Of a DNA stretch of 64,000 bases, positions 17,749 to 24,946 are shown piece by piece. Each line of letters opens with the position of its first letter. Positions within the stretch are counted from its first letter, which is position 1. The notes under the pieces were generated by a model. It had not been told where the DNA came from. It ran no database searches and saw nothing but the letters and a program-made list of their open reading frames with translations. The position numbers were made by a program, and so were the translations under genes. Location: positions 62,001-126,000 of the forward strand of contig NZ_JAOTIF010000005.1 in the NCBI RefSeq assembly GCF_025628885.1. The letters run 5' to 3'. The DNA comes from Paraflavisolibacter caeni. GTDB lineage: Bacteria > Bacteroidota > Bacteroidia > Chitinophagales > Chitinophagaceae.

Positions 17749-19170
17749 TTATTTTTTATTGAGTTGAGTGGGACATATATAATCTGTAACTGGCAGTTTA
17801 CCAGATTCTTTGATGGCCTTAAAACCTCCCTGCACATCAATCAGGTTTTCAAAACCTCTAGCTTTTAAGATTGAAGTGAAGATCATGGAGCGGTAACCAC
17901 CAGCACAATGCACGAAATATATTTGATCCTTATCCAGTTGTGCCATGTTCTCATTGATGTAATCCAAAGGCGTATTTTCAGCTCCGTCGACATGTTCACT
18001 GATGTATTCACCCTCTTTTCTCACATCCAGAATATGAACAGGCGCTCCCTGCATACGATGAGCCAATTCCTCTGCTGAAACCGACTGAATGGTGTCTATT
18101 TCTTTTCCGGCGGCTTTCCATTCTTTGATTCCACCATTCAAATACCCTATGGTATAATCGTACCCTACTCTAGCCAGACGTGTGATTACTTCCCCTTCCC
18201 TGCCTTCATCTGCCACAATCAGGATCTGTTGCTTGATATCGGGTATCAGAGCACCTACCCAAGGGGCGAAGTTCCCATCAATACCAATATTGATAGAGTT
18301 AGGAATATATCCCTTGGCAAAGCTTTGAGGACCTCTGGTATCTAATAGAATAGCATCAGTTTCATTGGCTGCAGCTTCAAATTCATCCGGATCAAGCGCA
18401 TGCTGCCCCCTCTTCATCACTTCGTCAATGCTTTCATAGCCTTGCTTGTTCAACATTACATTTAGTGGAAAATAGGAAGGAGGAGCATCAAGACCTGCAG
18501 TTACTTCTTGAATGAATTCTTCCCTGGTCATATCTGAACGCAGAGCATAGTTGGTTTGCTTTTGGTGACCCAGCGTATCTGTAGTTTCCTTGCTCATGTT
18601 TTTACCACAGGCACTGCCTGCACCATGCGCCGGGTAAACAATTATATCATCCGGCAAGGTCATGACTTTAGACCTTAATGAATCGAATAAAGTACCTGCT
18701 AATTCTTCCTTTGTCATGTGGGCTGCTTTCTGAGCCAGGTCAGGACGGCCAACATCACCGATGAATAAAGTATCACCTGAGAAAAGTGCCACTTCTTTTC
18801 CACTTTCGTCTTTGAGTAAATAACAGGTGCTTTCCATGGTGTGACCAGGGGTATGCAATACCTTGAATGTTATTTTACCTACCCTGAACTCTTCGCCATC
18901 CGCAGCTATATGTGCTTCAAAGCTTGGATTGGCATTGGGTCCGTATACAATGGGAGCGCCGGTTTTCTTTGAAAGGTCAACGTGACCAGAGACAAAGTCA
19001 GCATGAAAGTGCGTTTCTAAAACATACTTGATTTTTGCATTGTTGCTTTCTGCTTTCTGAAGGTAAGGCTCCACTTCCCGAAGTGGATCAATGACTACCG
19101 CTTCACCGTCACTCTCAATATAGTAAGCACCTTGTGCTAAACATCCTGTATAAATCTGTTCTATTTTCAT
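17749..19170 (-). CDS. CstB-like persulfide dioxygenase with two rhodanese domains
   Basis: A protein of 473 residues. Residues 1-240 are a metallo-beta-lactamase fold with the iron-site motifs THFHADFVSGH, HTPGHTMES, SGDTLFIGDVGR and YPAHGAG. Residues about 260-355 form a first rhodanese domain whose loop reads VADEGREGE and lacks the catalytic Cys. Residues about 360-465 form a second rhodanese domain with FVHCAGGYRS, where the Cys is present. Dioxygenase, pseudo-rhodanese and active rhodanese in that order is the architecture of CstB, which oxidises persulfides (for example glutathione or CoA persulfide) to sulfite and transfers sulfur to give thiosulfate. The gene leads an operon and has the shared palindrome 61 nt upstream. 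Confidence 0.88.
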   Translation of the reverse strand: MKIEQIYTGCLAQGAYYIESDGEAVVIDPLREVEPYLQKAESNNAKIKYVLETHFHADFVSGHVDLSKKTGAPIVYGPNANPSFEAHIAADGEEFRVGKITFKVLHTPGHTMESTCYLLKDESGKEVALFSGDTLFIGDVGRPDLAQKAAHMTKEELAGTLFDSLRSKVMTLPDDIIVYPAHGAGSACGKNMSKETTDTLGHQKQTNYALRSDMTREEFIQEVTAGLDAPPSYFPLNVMLNKQGYESIDEVMKRGQHALDPDEFEAAANETDAILLDTRGPQSFAKGYIPNSINIGIDGNFAPWVGALIPDIKQQILIVADEGREGEVITRLARVGYDYTIGYLNGGIKEWKAAGKEIDTIQSVSAEELAHRMQGAPVHILDVRKEGEYISEHVDGAENTPLDYINENMAQLDKDQIYFVHCAGGYRSMIFTSILKARGFENLIDVQGGFKAIKESGKLPVTDYICPTQLNKK

Positions 19171-19223
19171 ATATATCGTTTGTTTTTCGTGATGTAAAAT
19201 TGATGATTGTGTCTGTCTTATTT

Positions 19224-19239
19224 CGTGATTTGAGTCACG
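19224..19239. promoter_or_regulatory. CGTGA-N6-TCACG operator, site 2
   Basis: CGTGATTTGAGTCACG, identical in arms and spacing to the sites at 16669 and 20120. It lies about 61 nt upstream of the dioxygenase start at 19170. It is flanked on both sides by TT and GG bases shared with site 1. Confidence 0.75.
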
Positions 19240-19280
19240 GTCTTGTTCCTGAACATTGACCGTATTTATCGTTGTTAACT

Positions 19281-20075
19281 TTATAGAAACACTTCCTTAA
19301 CGATGATGTATATACCCATGATGAGCACAAACCATCCAAAGCCCTTTTTCAACTTTTCACCAGGTATTTTTTTACTCAGCAGCCCTCCGACAAAGATGCC
19401 GGCTATGGCAATCAAACTAATAGAGGTCAAAAAGGACCAGTTGATTTGAAAGTGACCAATGTCACCAGCAAAACCTATTAAAGAATTCAATGCAATAATG
19501 AGCAGAGATGTACCTACAGCCCTTTTCATAGGCATTTTAATCAGAAAGACCAGTGCGGGAATTAATAAAAAGCCGCCACCGGCTCCCAAAAGCCCGGTAA
19601 TCAGACCAATCAATACACCATAACCAACCAGCTTAAAGAATTTGACACAATGCCTGCACTCTTTTTCCGGGGCTTTTTCCTCGCGGGCCTTGATCATGTT
19701 TACTGATGCCAATAGCATCAGCACCGCGAAGAGAACCATTGTGAGTAGCGGCTCTGTAATGGTGAACCCGCCAATGGTAGCAATATTTTTGGGAATGAGG
19801 GGAATGAGGAACTTACGGGTAATGAAAACTGTAATGATGGAAGCTGCACCAAAATAAAGTGCTGCCTTCACATTGACTAAACCCTTATGATAATTGTTAA
19901 TGGCACCTACAAGAGAGGTAGAACCTACGATGAACAGCGAATAAGAAGTAGCCAGCAGGGGGTTCAGACCAAAAAGATAGACCATTACCGGAACGGTTAG
20001 TATCGAACCTCCTCCGCCAATAAGACCTAAAGAAATACCCACCAGGGCTGAAGCCACATAGCCAAAACTTTCCAT
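19281..20075 (-). CDS. TauE/SafE-family sulfite/sulfur exporter
   Basis: A membrane protein of about 264 residues with roughly eight helices in two repeats. It has the two family signatures GLIGGGGSILTVPVMVYL (N-terminal) and GLLGAGGGFLLIPALVFL (central). The ATG at 20075 (MESFGYV) is preferred; a TTG 18 nt upstream is an alternative. A charged loop containing ECRHC near residue 142 joins the halves. TauE/SafE proteins export sulfite or similar anions, the product of the neighbouring dioxygenase. A CGTGA-N6-TCACG palindrome lies 52 nt upstream. Confidence 0.88.
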   Translation of the reverse strand: MESFGYVASALVGISLGLIGGGGSILTVPVMVYLFGLNPLLATSYSLFIVGSTSLVGAINNYHKGLVNVKAALYFGAASIITVFITRKFLIPLIPKNIATIGGFTITEPLLTMVLFAVLMLLASVNMIKAREEKAPEKECRHCVKFFKLVGYGVLIGLITGLLGAGGGFLLIPALVFLIKMPMKRAVGTSLLIIALNSLIGFAGDIGHFQINWSFLTSISLIAIAGIFVGGLLSKKIPGEKLKKGFGWFVLIMGIYIIVKEVFL

Positions 20076-20119
20076 TGATTTTCGTTTGTGCAAATGTCAA
20101 TGGAAGAGAAAAGAATAAT

Positions 20120-20135
20120 CGTGACCTGTGTCACG
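20120..20135. promoter_or_regulatory. CGTGA-N6-TCACG operator, site 3
   Basis: CGTGACCTGTGTCACG, about 52 nt upstream of the TauE start at 20075. It is the third copy of the same palindrome in 3.5 kb, and each copy stands in front of a different sulfur transcription unit. Confidence 0.73.
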
Positions 20136-20458
20136 CCAGCATTTTGGATATGTTAAGGAACCGACAAATGCACATACTACTTTTTAATCCCATATAAGTC
20201 TTCAATCTTTTATTAACCTAAATGTTCCTCTAGCATAATAAATGCATTGACCGGGAACACAGACCCTATCATCCCACTTTCGCCAACCAGGACGATTTGT
20301 TTTCAGAAATACTGACGACGATCAGAGTTATTGATGATGACTATTCTTGCCTTAACCTATTGATTAAACTACTCTTGTACCAGCCAGATCCTGTATAATT
20401 TATAGCCTTTTGCTGTTTAACAACAATAGTTCCTTTACGTACAATACAATAGAAAACA
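20136..20458. other. Divergent intergenic region with an orphan reading frame
   Basis: This 323-base gap separates two divergent genes. Within it the plus strand is open from 20234 to a TAA at 20398 (about 54 codons, including DDLFSEILTTIRVIDDDYSC) without any start codon. It could be the end of a lost gene, but no family is recognised. Nothing else is seen. Confidence 0.35.
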
Positions 20459-20848
20459 ATGTTGATGAAACATTTCATAATACTTCTTACTTCGCTTTGC
20501 TTCTTAAACTTTTCACAATTGCTGGCCTGTGATATTGAAGTAAGTACACCGGCTAAAAAAGCAGTTTACCAGGCCGGAGAGGAATTAGTGATCGTGGTGC
20601 ATGTAACAAAAAGCCACAGGAATTGCCGCGTGGATATCAATGAAACAACCTATGAAACTGATGGATTGAAGATCCTATCTGCAACAGATTGGAAAGAATT
20701 ATCTGCAGGTGTCTGGGAACGCAAAATGAAAGTAAAAGTCACAGGTAACATGAAAGGAAAGCCTTCACTTTATGTACGCAGAAAATGCAGCAAAGAAAAC
20801 AGTGAGGGATTTATCGTGTTGAATAGTACTTCCCAAAATGTATCATGA
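20459..20848 (+). CDS. Exported cysteine-containing protein, partner of the polyferredoxin
   Basis: A protein of 129 residues with a signal peptide (residues 4-21, HFIILLTSLCFLNFSQLL). The mature domain looks like an Ig-type beta sandwich (IEVSTPAKKAVYQAGEELVI, WERKMKVKVTG). It carries Cys at CDIEV, NCRV and KCSKEN, which may form disulfides. The second codon pair (ATG at 20465) is an alternative start. Its stop overlaps the start of the polyferredoxin gene as ATGA, so the two are translationally coupled. The function is unknown. Confidence 0.75.
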   Translation: MLMKHFIILLTSLCFLNFSQLLACDIEVSTPAKKAVYQAGEELVIVVHVTKSHRNCRVDINETTYETDGLKILSATDWKELSAGVWERKMKVKVTGNMKGKPSLYVRRKCSKENSEGFIVLNSTSQNVS

Positions 20849-21876
20849 AGAAGATAATTTGCACAGGCTTGGTCATTTTCCTATTGTATCCCATTTGTCT
20901 TTTTTCGCAAGATGAATTTAAAGAATGGAACGAACCGGGTAATACACAAGTAACGACAAGGAACAGAGATTCTGTACAACCTAATATACAAAGGCTCCAG
21001 CCAGTTTCTGGTGAGCAAATCTCGAGTAACAAACACCAGCATGAAAAAGGTAACGGTGATGTTTACTGGGCTGGAGGCATGTTGATGGTGACTATCCTTG
21101 CAGGAATATTGATAAGGTATAAGGCTACAAGGGTTGCCCGTCCTTTCTTTCTGGTTGCATCAGTTGCTCTGCTGGGCTTTTATCGTGGATCTTGCCCCTG
21201 TCCTATATCCTGGCTGCAGGTAAGCTTTTTATACTTTACGGGACAAGAATCCCATCCTGTTAAAGCAATGTGGTTTTTAGCCCTTATACCCATTACCTAT
21301 TTTGGAGGAAGAGTATGGTGTGGCTGGGTTTGCCATCTTGGTGCCTTGCAGGAATTGCTTCACTTTCCCGGAAAGTTTAACTTTCTTTCTTCATCCAAGG
21401 CACAAAAGATCATGAGGTATACCAGGCTGGTTGTGTTTTTTGCTTTGATCGCTCAACTACTGGTTACCCAAACTATACTATGGAATAAAGTAGATCCTTT
21501 CAAAACCGCTTACAACCTTATGGCATCTAACGTGGTAAGCTGGGTGCTACTTGCCATGATATTGGTGATTTCTGTTTTTATGTACCGGCCCTTTTGTAAA
21601 ACTGCCTGCCCTGTGGGCCTGGTACTAGGCTGGATGAGTAAGATACCAGGTACAGCCGCCATTAGTCCAAAAGAAGGTTGTATTGGCTGCAAGATGTGCA
21701 GCACGGCCTGTAAAAGCCGTGCCCTAACCTATAATAATAAAGTGGTTATATTGAACAAACAAGAGTGTATCACTTGTGGAGAATGCATAGAAGCCTGTAA
21801 GCTGAAATCACTAACTATATCCCCGGCTGACAATGCACTAACAGAAGTAAAGGTTTACCCTCGTATAAAAGCATAA
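20845..21876 (+). CDS. NapH/NosR-like membrane polyferredoxin
   Basis: A protein of 343 residues. It has an N-terminal signal anchor, a polar segment to residue 65, and then about five membrane helices. Cysteine motifs are GSCPCPISW, the NapH/NosR signature GRVWCGWVCHLGALQE and CKTACPVGLVLG. The C-terminal domain has two 4Fe-4S clusters, CIGCKMCSTACKS and CITCGECIEACK. Such proteins pass electrons across the inner membrane from quinol to periplasmic reductases or maturation systems. The neighbouring genes suggest a role in sulfur redox chemistry, but the partner is unknown. Confidence 0.82.
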   Translation: MKKIICTGLVIFLLYPICLFSQDEFKEWNEPGNTQVTTRNRDSVQPNIQRLQPVSGEQISSNKHQHEKGNGDVYWAGGMLMVTILAGILIRYKATRVARPFFLVASVALLGFYRGSCPCPISWLQVSFLYFTGQESHPVKAMWFLALIPITYFGGRVWCGWVCHLGALQELLHFPGKFNFLSSSKAQKIMRYTRLVVFFALIAQLLVTQTILWNKVDPFKTAYNLMASNVVSWVLLAMILVISVFMYRPFCKTACPVGLVLGWMSKIPGTAAISPKEGCIGCKMCSTACKSRALTYNNKVVILNKQECITCGECIEACKLKSLTISPADNALTEVKVYPRIKA

Positions 21877-22128
21877 GGTCATATATTGGAAAATCTAATC
21901 AAAAAGTGCCCACTTAGCTAATAGACCAGGAATAGATTTGGCGATTCAAATTGCCCCAATCTGCCAATCTATGTAACCTTAAGAAAATTAACCTGAGATT
22001 CCTTATTGATTCCATCGTTTGAGATCAGATGAAAACTTACTATGGAGCATTCACAAATTTATATATGAGGAATAACTTGCTGTATTATCAATAAGTACCG
22101 ATTAAAAGTTTTTTACAAACATATAAAC

Positions 22129-23238
22129 TTATACTTTCTTTAAAAGAGATGTATTTTTATCCCTGTAAAATAAGAGTATAGAAAGACCACTGAGCACCAA
22201 GAATGTTGAAATAATTTCAGCCTGAGTGGGATGTAACAAACCCCAGTCATATTTATAATTTACCCTAATCTTTTCAATCAAAAACCGTTCGAGACCATTC
22301 AAAATCAGGTATAATCCAAAAAGATGCAGTGGGCACCTGAATTTCTCTTTAACCGACCAAAGCAGTAAAAACAATAAAAAACAAATAGCGGCCTCATACA
22401 GTGAAGTCGGGAAAACACCTACTGGAAGGACATTGCAATATTTACCCAGGCAGCCAGAAATATGTATTCCTTCCTTATTAACATTATGTGGATAGTTTAT
22501 CGCAAAAAGCCAGTCTGGCAACCAACTCGGGGCGTGAACAGATGCATGGGGCACATTGGACAAAGCACCATAAGTATCCATAAAGCCGGATGAAGCATGC
22601 TGCAGCATTTGTAGGTACTGTGCTTCAGAAGCTTCTATCAAACGGCCGTTGGAGGAGGTGATATAAGCACTGTTGAAAATGCCCCAGTCTCCATCACCTG
22701 AAAAATGACAGCCAAGCCTGCCAATACCATAAGCCAGCATCAAAGCTGGTGCAATGGCATCACAGAAATGAATAATGGGAATTTTATGCTTTTTACAGTA
22801 GTAGAAAATAAGGGCTGCCGCTACAATCAATCCGCCATAAAAGGTGAGTCCGCTGCCAGAAAACAAATTCCCTACAGGATCCCGTTTAAAATCTTCCCAT
22901 GTTTCAAAAGCATTAAAAATTTTTGCACCCACAATGCCACCTAATAATGCATAGATAATGATATCTCCGACCCTCTGGTGTGGATAAACAATTGCTGAAT
23001 TATTCTCTATCCTAAGTTCTTCCCGAGCGTTCATAAATCTTTTTGCTTTAGGAAGTGGTACAAGTTCTGGCTGGAGCAGACCAAGCCGCTCTTTTCGTTT
23101 TAATTCCACTGTCAACAGCCAGGAAGCTGCTAAAAAAGCCAGTGCTACAAAAAAACCGAAGGTTTTGATCAAGCCCAACCACTCAGGCATATGTGTCTTC
23201 AAAACTCCTTCCATCAGGTATTGAAAATCTGGGAACAT
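22129..23238 (-). CDS. lgt: Prolipoprotein diacylglyceryl transferase
   Basis: A membrane protein of 369 residues, within the range of Bacteroidota Lgt, which is longer than the E. coli enzyme. It has several hydrophobic helices and the diagnostic GRLGCHFSGDGDWGI near residue 185. A further signature is PTSLYEAAICFLLFLLLW with the conserved Glu. Another is LERFLIEKIRVNYKY with the conserved Arg residues. It transfers diacylglycerol from phosphatidylglycerol to the lipobox Cys. It stands inside a sulfur locus rather than a housekeeping one, so it could be a second copy in the genome (inference). Confidence 0.88.
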   Translation of the reverse strand: MFPDFQYLMEGVLKTHMPEWLGLIKTFGFFVALAFLAASWLLTVELKRKERLGLLQPELVPLPKAKRFMNAREELRIENNSAIVYPHQRVGDIIIYALLGGIVGAKIFNAFETWEDFKRDPVGNLFSGSGLTFYGGLIVAAALIFYYCKKHKIPIIHFCDAIAPALMLAYGIGRLGCHFSGDGDWGIFNSAYITSSNGRLIEASEAQYLQMLQHASSGFMDTYGALSNVPHASVHAPSWLPDWLFAINYPHNVNKEGIHISGCLGKYCNVLPVGVFPTSLYEAAICFLLFLLLWSVKEKFRCPLHLFGLYLILNGLERFLIEKIRVNYKYDWGLLHPTQAEIISTFLVLSGLSILLFYRDKNTSLLKKV

Positions 23239-23252
23239 CTATTTAAATAATT

Positions 23253-23435
23253 TTAGTTATTGAAATATTCTAGGCCTTTTTGCTCTTCTAGAATGGTTCT
23301 AAATCGCTGATAAACAAGTCTACCTTCTCTAAATTGTATGCATTTGATCTCATCTGCATAATGAGATGGTTCCTCATTCATAACAGCTACCTTTTCCCAC
23401 AAAAAGCTTATTTCTTTAATGTTTTGTTTCTGCAA
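23253..23435 (-). CDS. Short hypothetical ORF
   Basis: A 60-residue frame with a TTG start at 23435 and an internal ATG (MNEEPSHYADEIKCI). It ends just upstream of lgt. It is hydrophilic with a mild helical pattern and has no known family. The lack of an ATG start and its size make it weak; it could be a remnant of a longer protein. Confidence 0.35.
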   Translation of the reverse strand: MQKQNIKEISFLWEKVAVMNEEPSHYADEIKCIQFREGRLVYQRFRTILEEQKGLEYFNN

Positions 23436-23521
23436 GTAGGCAATTTTTTATTGATCGCAACGGCATCAAAAATTAGAAAACGATTAGAAGTTTTAGAAAT
23501 GAGTGGCTCTTGATGATATCA

Positions 23522-23896
23522 TTATAAGCTGAGTATAATGACGGAAAACACAATTAAGGTGATTACTACATATAAAAAATCCTTTTCTAATATATATCCG
23601 ATGATAGAAAAGGCAATCCTTGCAAGAGGAGTGGCCATTAGGACCAAAAGTCCCAGTTGGATCACGGAACGCCCTCTTCCTTGCAGGGCAGTCTGCATTA
23701 TTTTTTGTATTTCTCTAAATCGTCGTGGCTCACCAACAAACTGCTGATAATAAGGCTTTTGAGAACCATGCTGAACAAGATATACAATTCCTCCGATGGT
23801 CACAATAGTCACAGAAGCCAGGACCCCAAAACGCAGCACCTTGCCCATGATAGTCTCCATATCCCGATCGCGTATACTTTGTTTGATTACTTTCAT
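23522..23896 (-). CDS. DUF1634 membrane protein
   Basis: A protein of 124 residues with three hydrophobic segments (about 22-42, 78-96, 102-122). It begins with a polar RDRDMETIMGKVLRFGVL segment, the usual start of DUF1634 proteins. It starts 3 nt after the stop of a TauE/SafE permease. This gene pair is common in Bacteroidota and suggests that DUF1634 is an accessory subunit of the exporter. Confidence 0.82.
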   Translation of the reverse strand: MKVIKQSIRDRDMETIMGKVLRFGVLASVTIVTIGGIVYLVQHGSQKPYYQQFVGEPRRFREIQKIMQTALQGRGRSVIQLGLLVLMATPLARIAFSIIGYILEKDFLYVVITLIVFSVIILSL

Positions 23897-23899
23897 ACA

Positions 23900-24745
23900 T
23901 TATACCTTATGAGTGAGGCCGTTGTACATCATTTCCATCGACAAAATCAGAATGACAATGGCAAAGATGATCTTTAAAGCCTTGGTCCTTGCGGCAAACA
24001 AAATCTTAGAGCCGACAATAGCACCCACCAACACGCCTATGACCACCGGCATGCTTAAGCCCGGATCGATGTACCCTCTTTTCAAATAGATGCCTGCACT
24101 GGCCACCGCAGTCACACCAATCATGAAATTGCTGGTGGTTGTTGAGACCTTGAAAGGCACCTGCATGATGTGATCCATGGCAATCACCTTCAAGGCTCCA
24201 GAACCAATGCCCAGCAGACCTGATATAATGCCAGCAACATTCATCATTAAAAAGCCACCTACAATATTTTTTACCGTATACTGCTGTTCTCCATCTTGGG
24301 TGGGATATCGATTGTTTAATTTAAGCTTCCTGGCTAAATAGCCGCCCCTTCCGGTAACAAGGTGATCCGAGTGCTTGATCAATGACATGACAGCCGACAA
24401 GATCAAGATCACACCAAAGATGATTGCAATAGTGGAAGTTGGGATATAGGTTGCTAAAAAAGCACCTGAAATAGCGCCTATGGTTGTGGCCAACTCCAGG
24501 AACATCCCTAAACGTATATTTGAAATGCCTTCTTTCACATAAGCAGCTGCTGCTCCAGATGAAGTTGCGATGACACTAATCAGCGAAGTTCCTATTGCAT
24601 AATGAATATCCACCTTAAAAATCAAGGTAAGCACCGGTATGAGAACAACACCGCCACCTAAACCGGTGAGTGAACCCAATAATCCAGCGATAGTGGATAC
24701 TCCTAAAAGAATCAGTGTGAACAACAAAGCCGTCATAAAGCTCAT
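23900..24745 (-). CDS. TauE/SafE-family permease, second copy
   Basis: A membrane protein of 281 residues with the signatures GLLGSLTGLGGGVVLIPVLT and GIISGLLGIGSGALKVIAMD, and about eight helices. It differs clearly from the TauE gene at 19281 and belongs to the branch paired with DUF1634. It is expected to export sulfite or another sulfur or organic anion. No CGTGA palindrome is seen upstream, so its regulation may differ from the other sulfur units. Confidence 0.86.
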   Translation of the reverse strand: MSFMTALLFTLILLGVSTIAGLLGSLTGLGGGVVLIPVLTLIFKVDIHYAIGTSLISVIATSSGAAAAYVKEGISNIRLGMFLELATTIGAISGAFLATYIPTSTIAIIFGVILILSAVMSLIKHSDHLVTGRGGYLARKLKLNNRYPTQDGEQQYTVKNIVGGFLMMNVAGIISGLLGIGSGALKVIAMDHIMQVPFKVSTTTSNFMIGVTAVASAGIYLKRGYIDPGLSMPVVIGVLVGAIVGSKILFAARTKALKIIFAIVILILSMEMMYNGLTHKV

Positions 24746-24879
24746 TTATAATGTTTCATCCATGAACACATCTGCTGTAGAATTAGACAGCAACTCATAG
24801 CTTTTATTGCAATTGACAAATTAGAATTTGATTAGAATATCCAATTTATTTTTCTAATCATTACCCTTGATGTAGCTTG

Positions 24880-24932
24880 TTTGTAACGTACAGTCCCTTA
24901 TGGAAAGGAAAAATCCTCCTGTACGTTACAAA
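24880..24932. promoter_or_regulatory. Long inverted repeat before the HAMP-TPS gene
   Basis: Arms TTTGTAACGTACAG (24880-24893) and CTGTACGTTACAAA (24919-24932) are perfect 14-bp inverted repeats with a 25-nt loop. They end 14 nt before the ATG at 24947. As RNA this would be a stable 5'-UTR hairpin beside the ribosome site. As DNA it could bind a dimeric regulator at two spaced half-sites. There is no T-run, so it is not a classical terminator. Confidence 0.6.
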
Positions 24933-24946
24933 GATGACGCTTTTAA

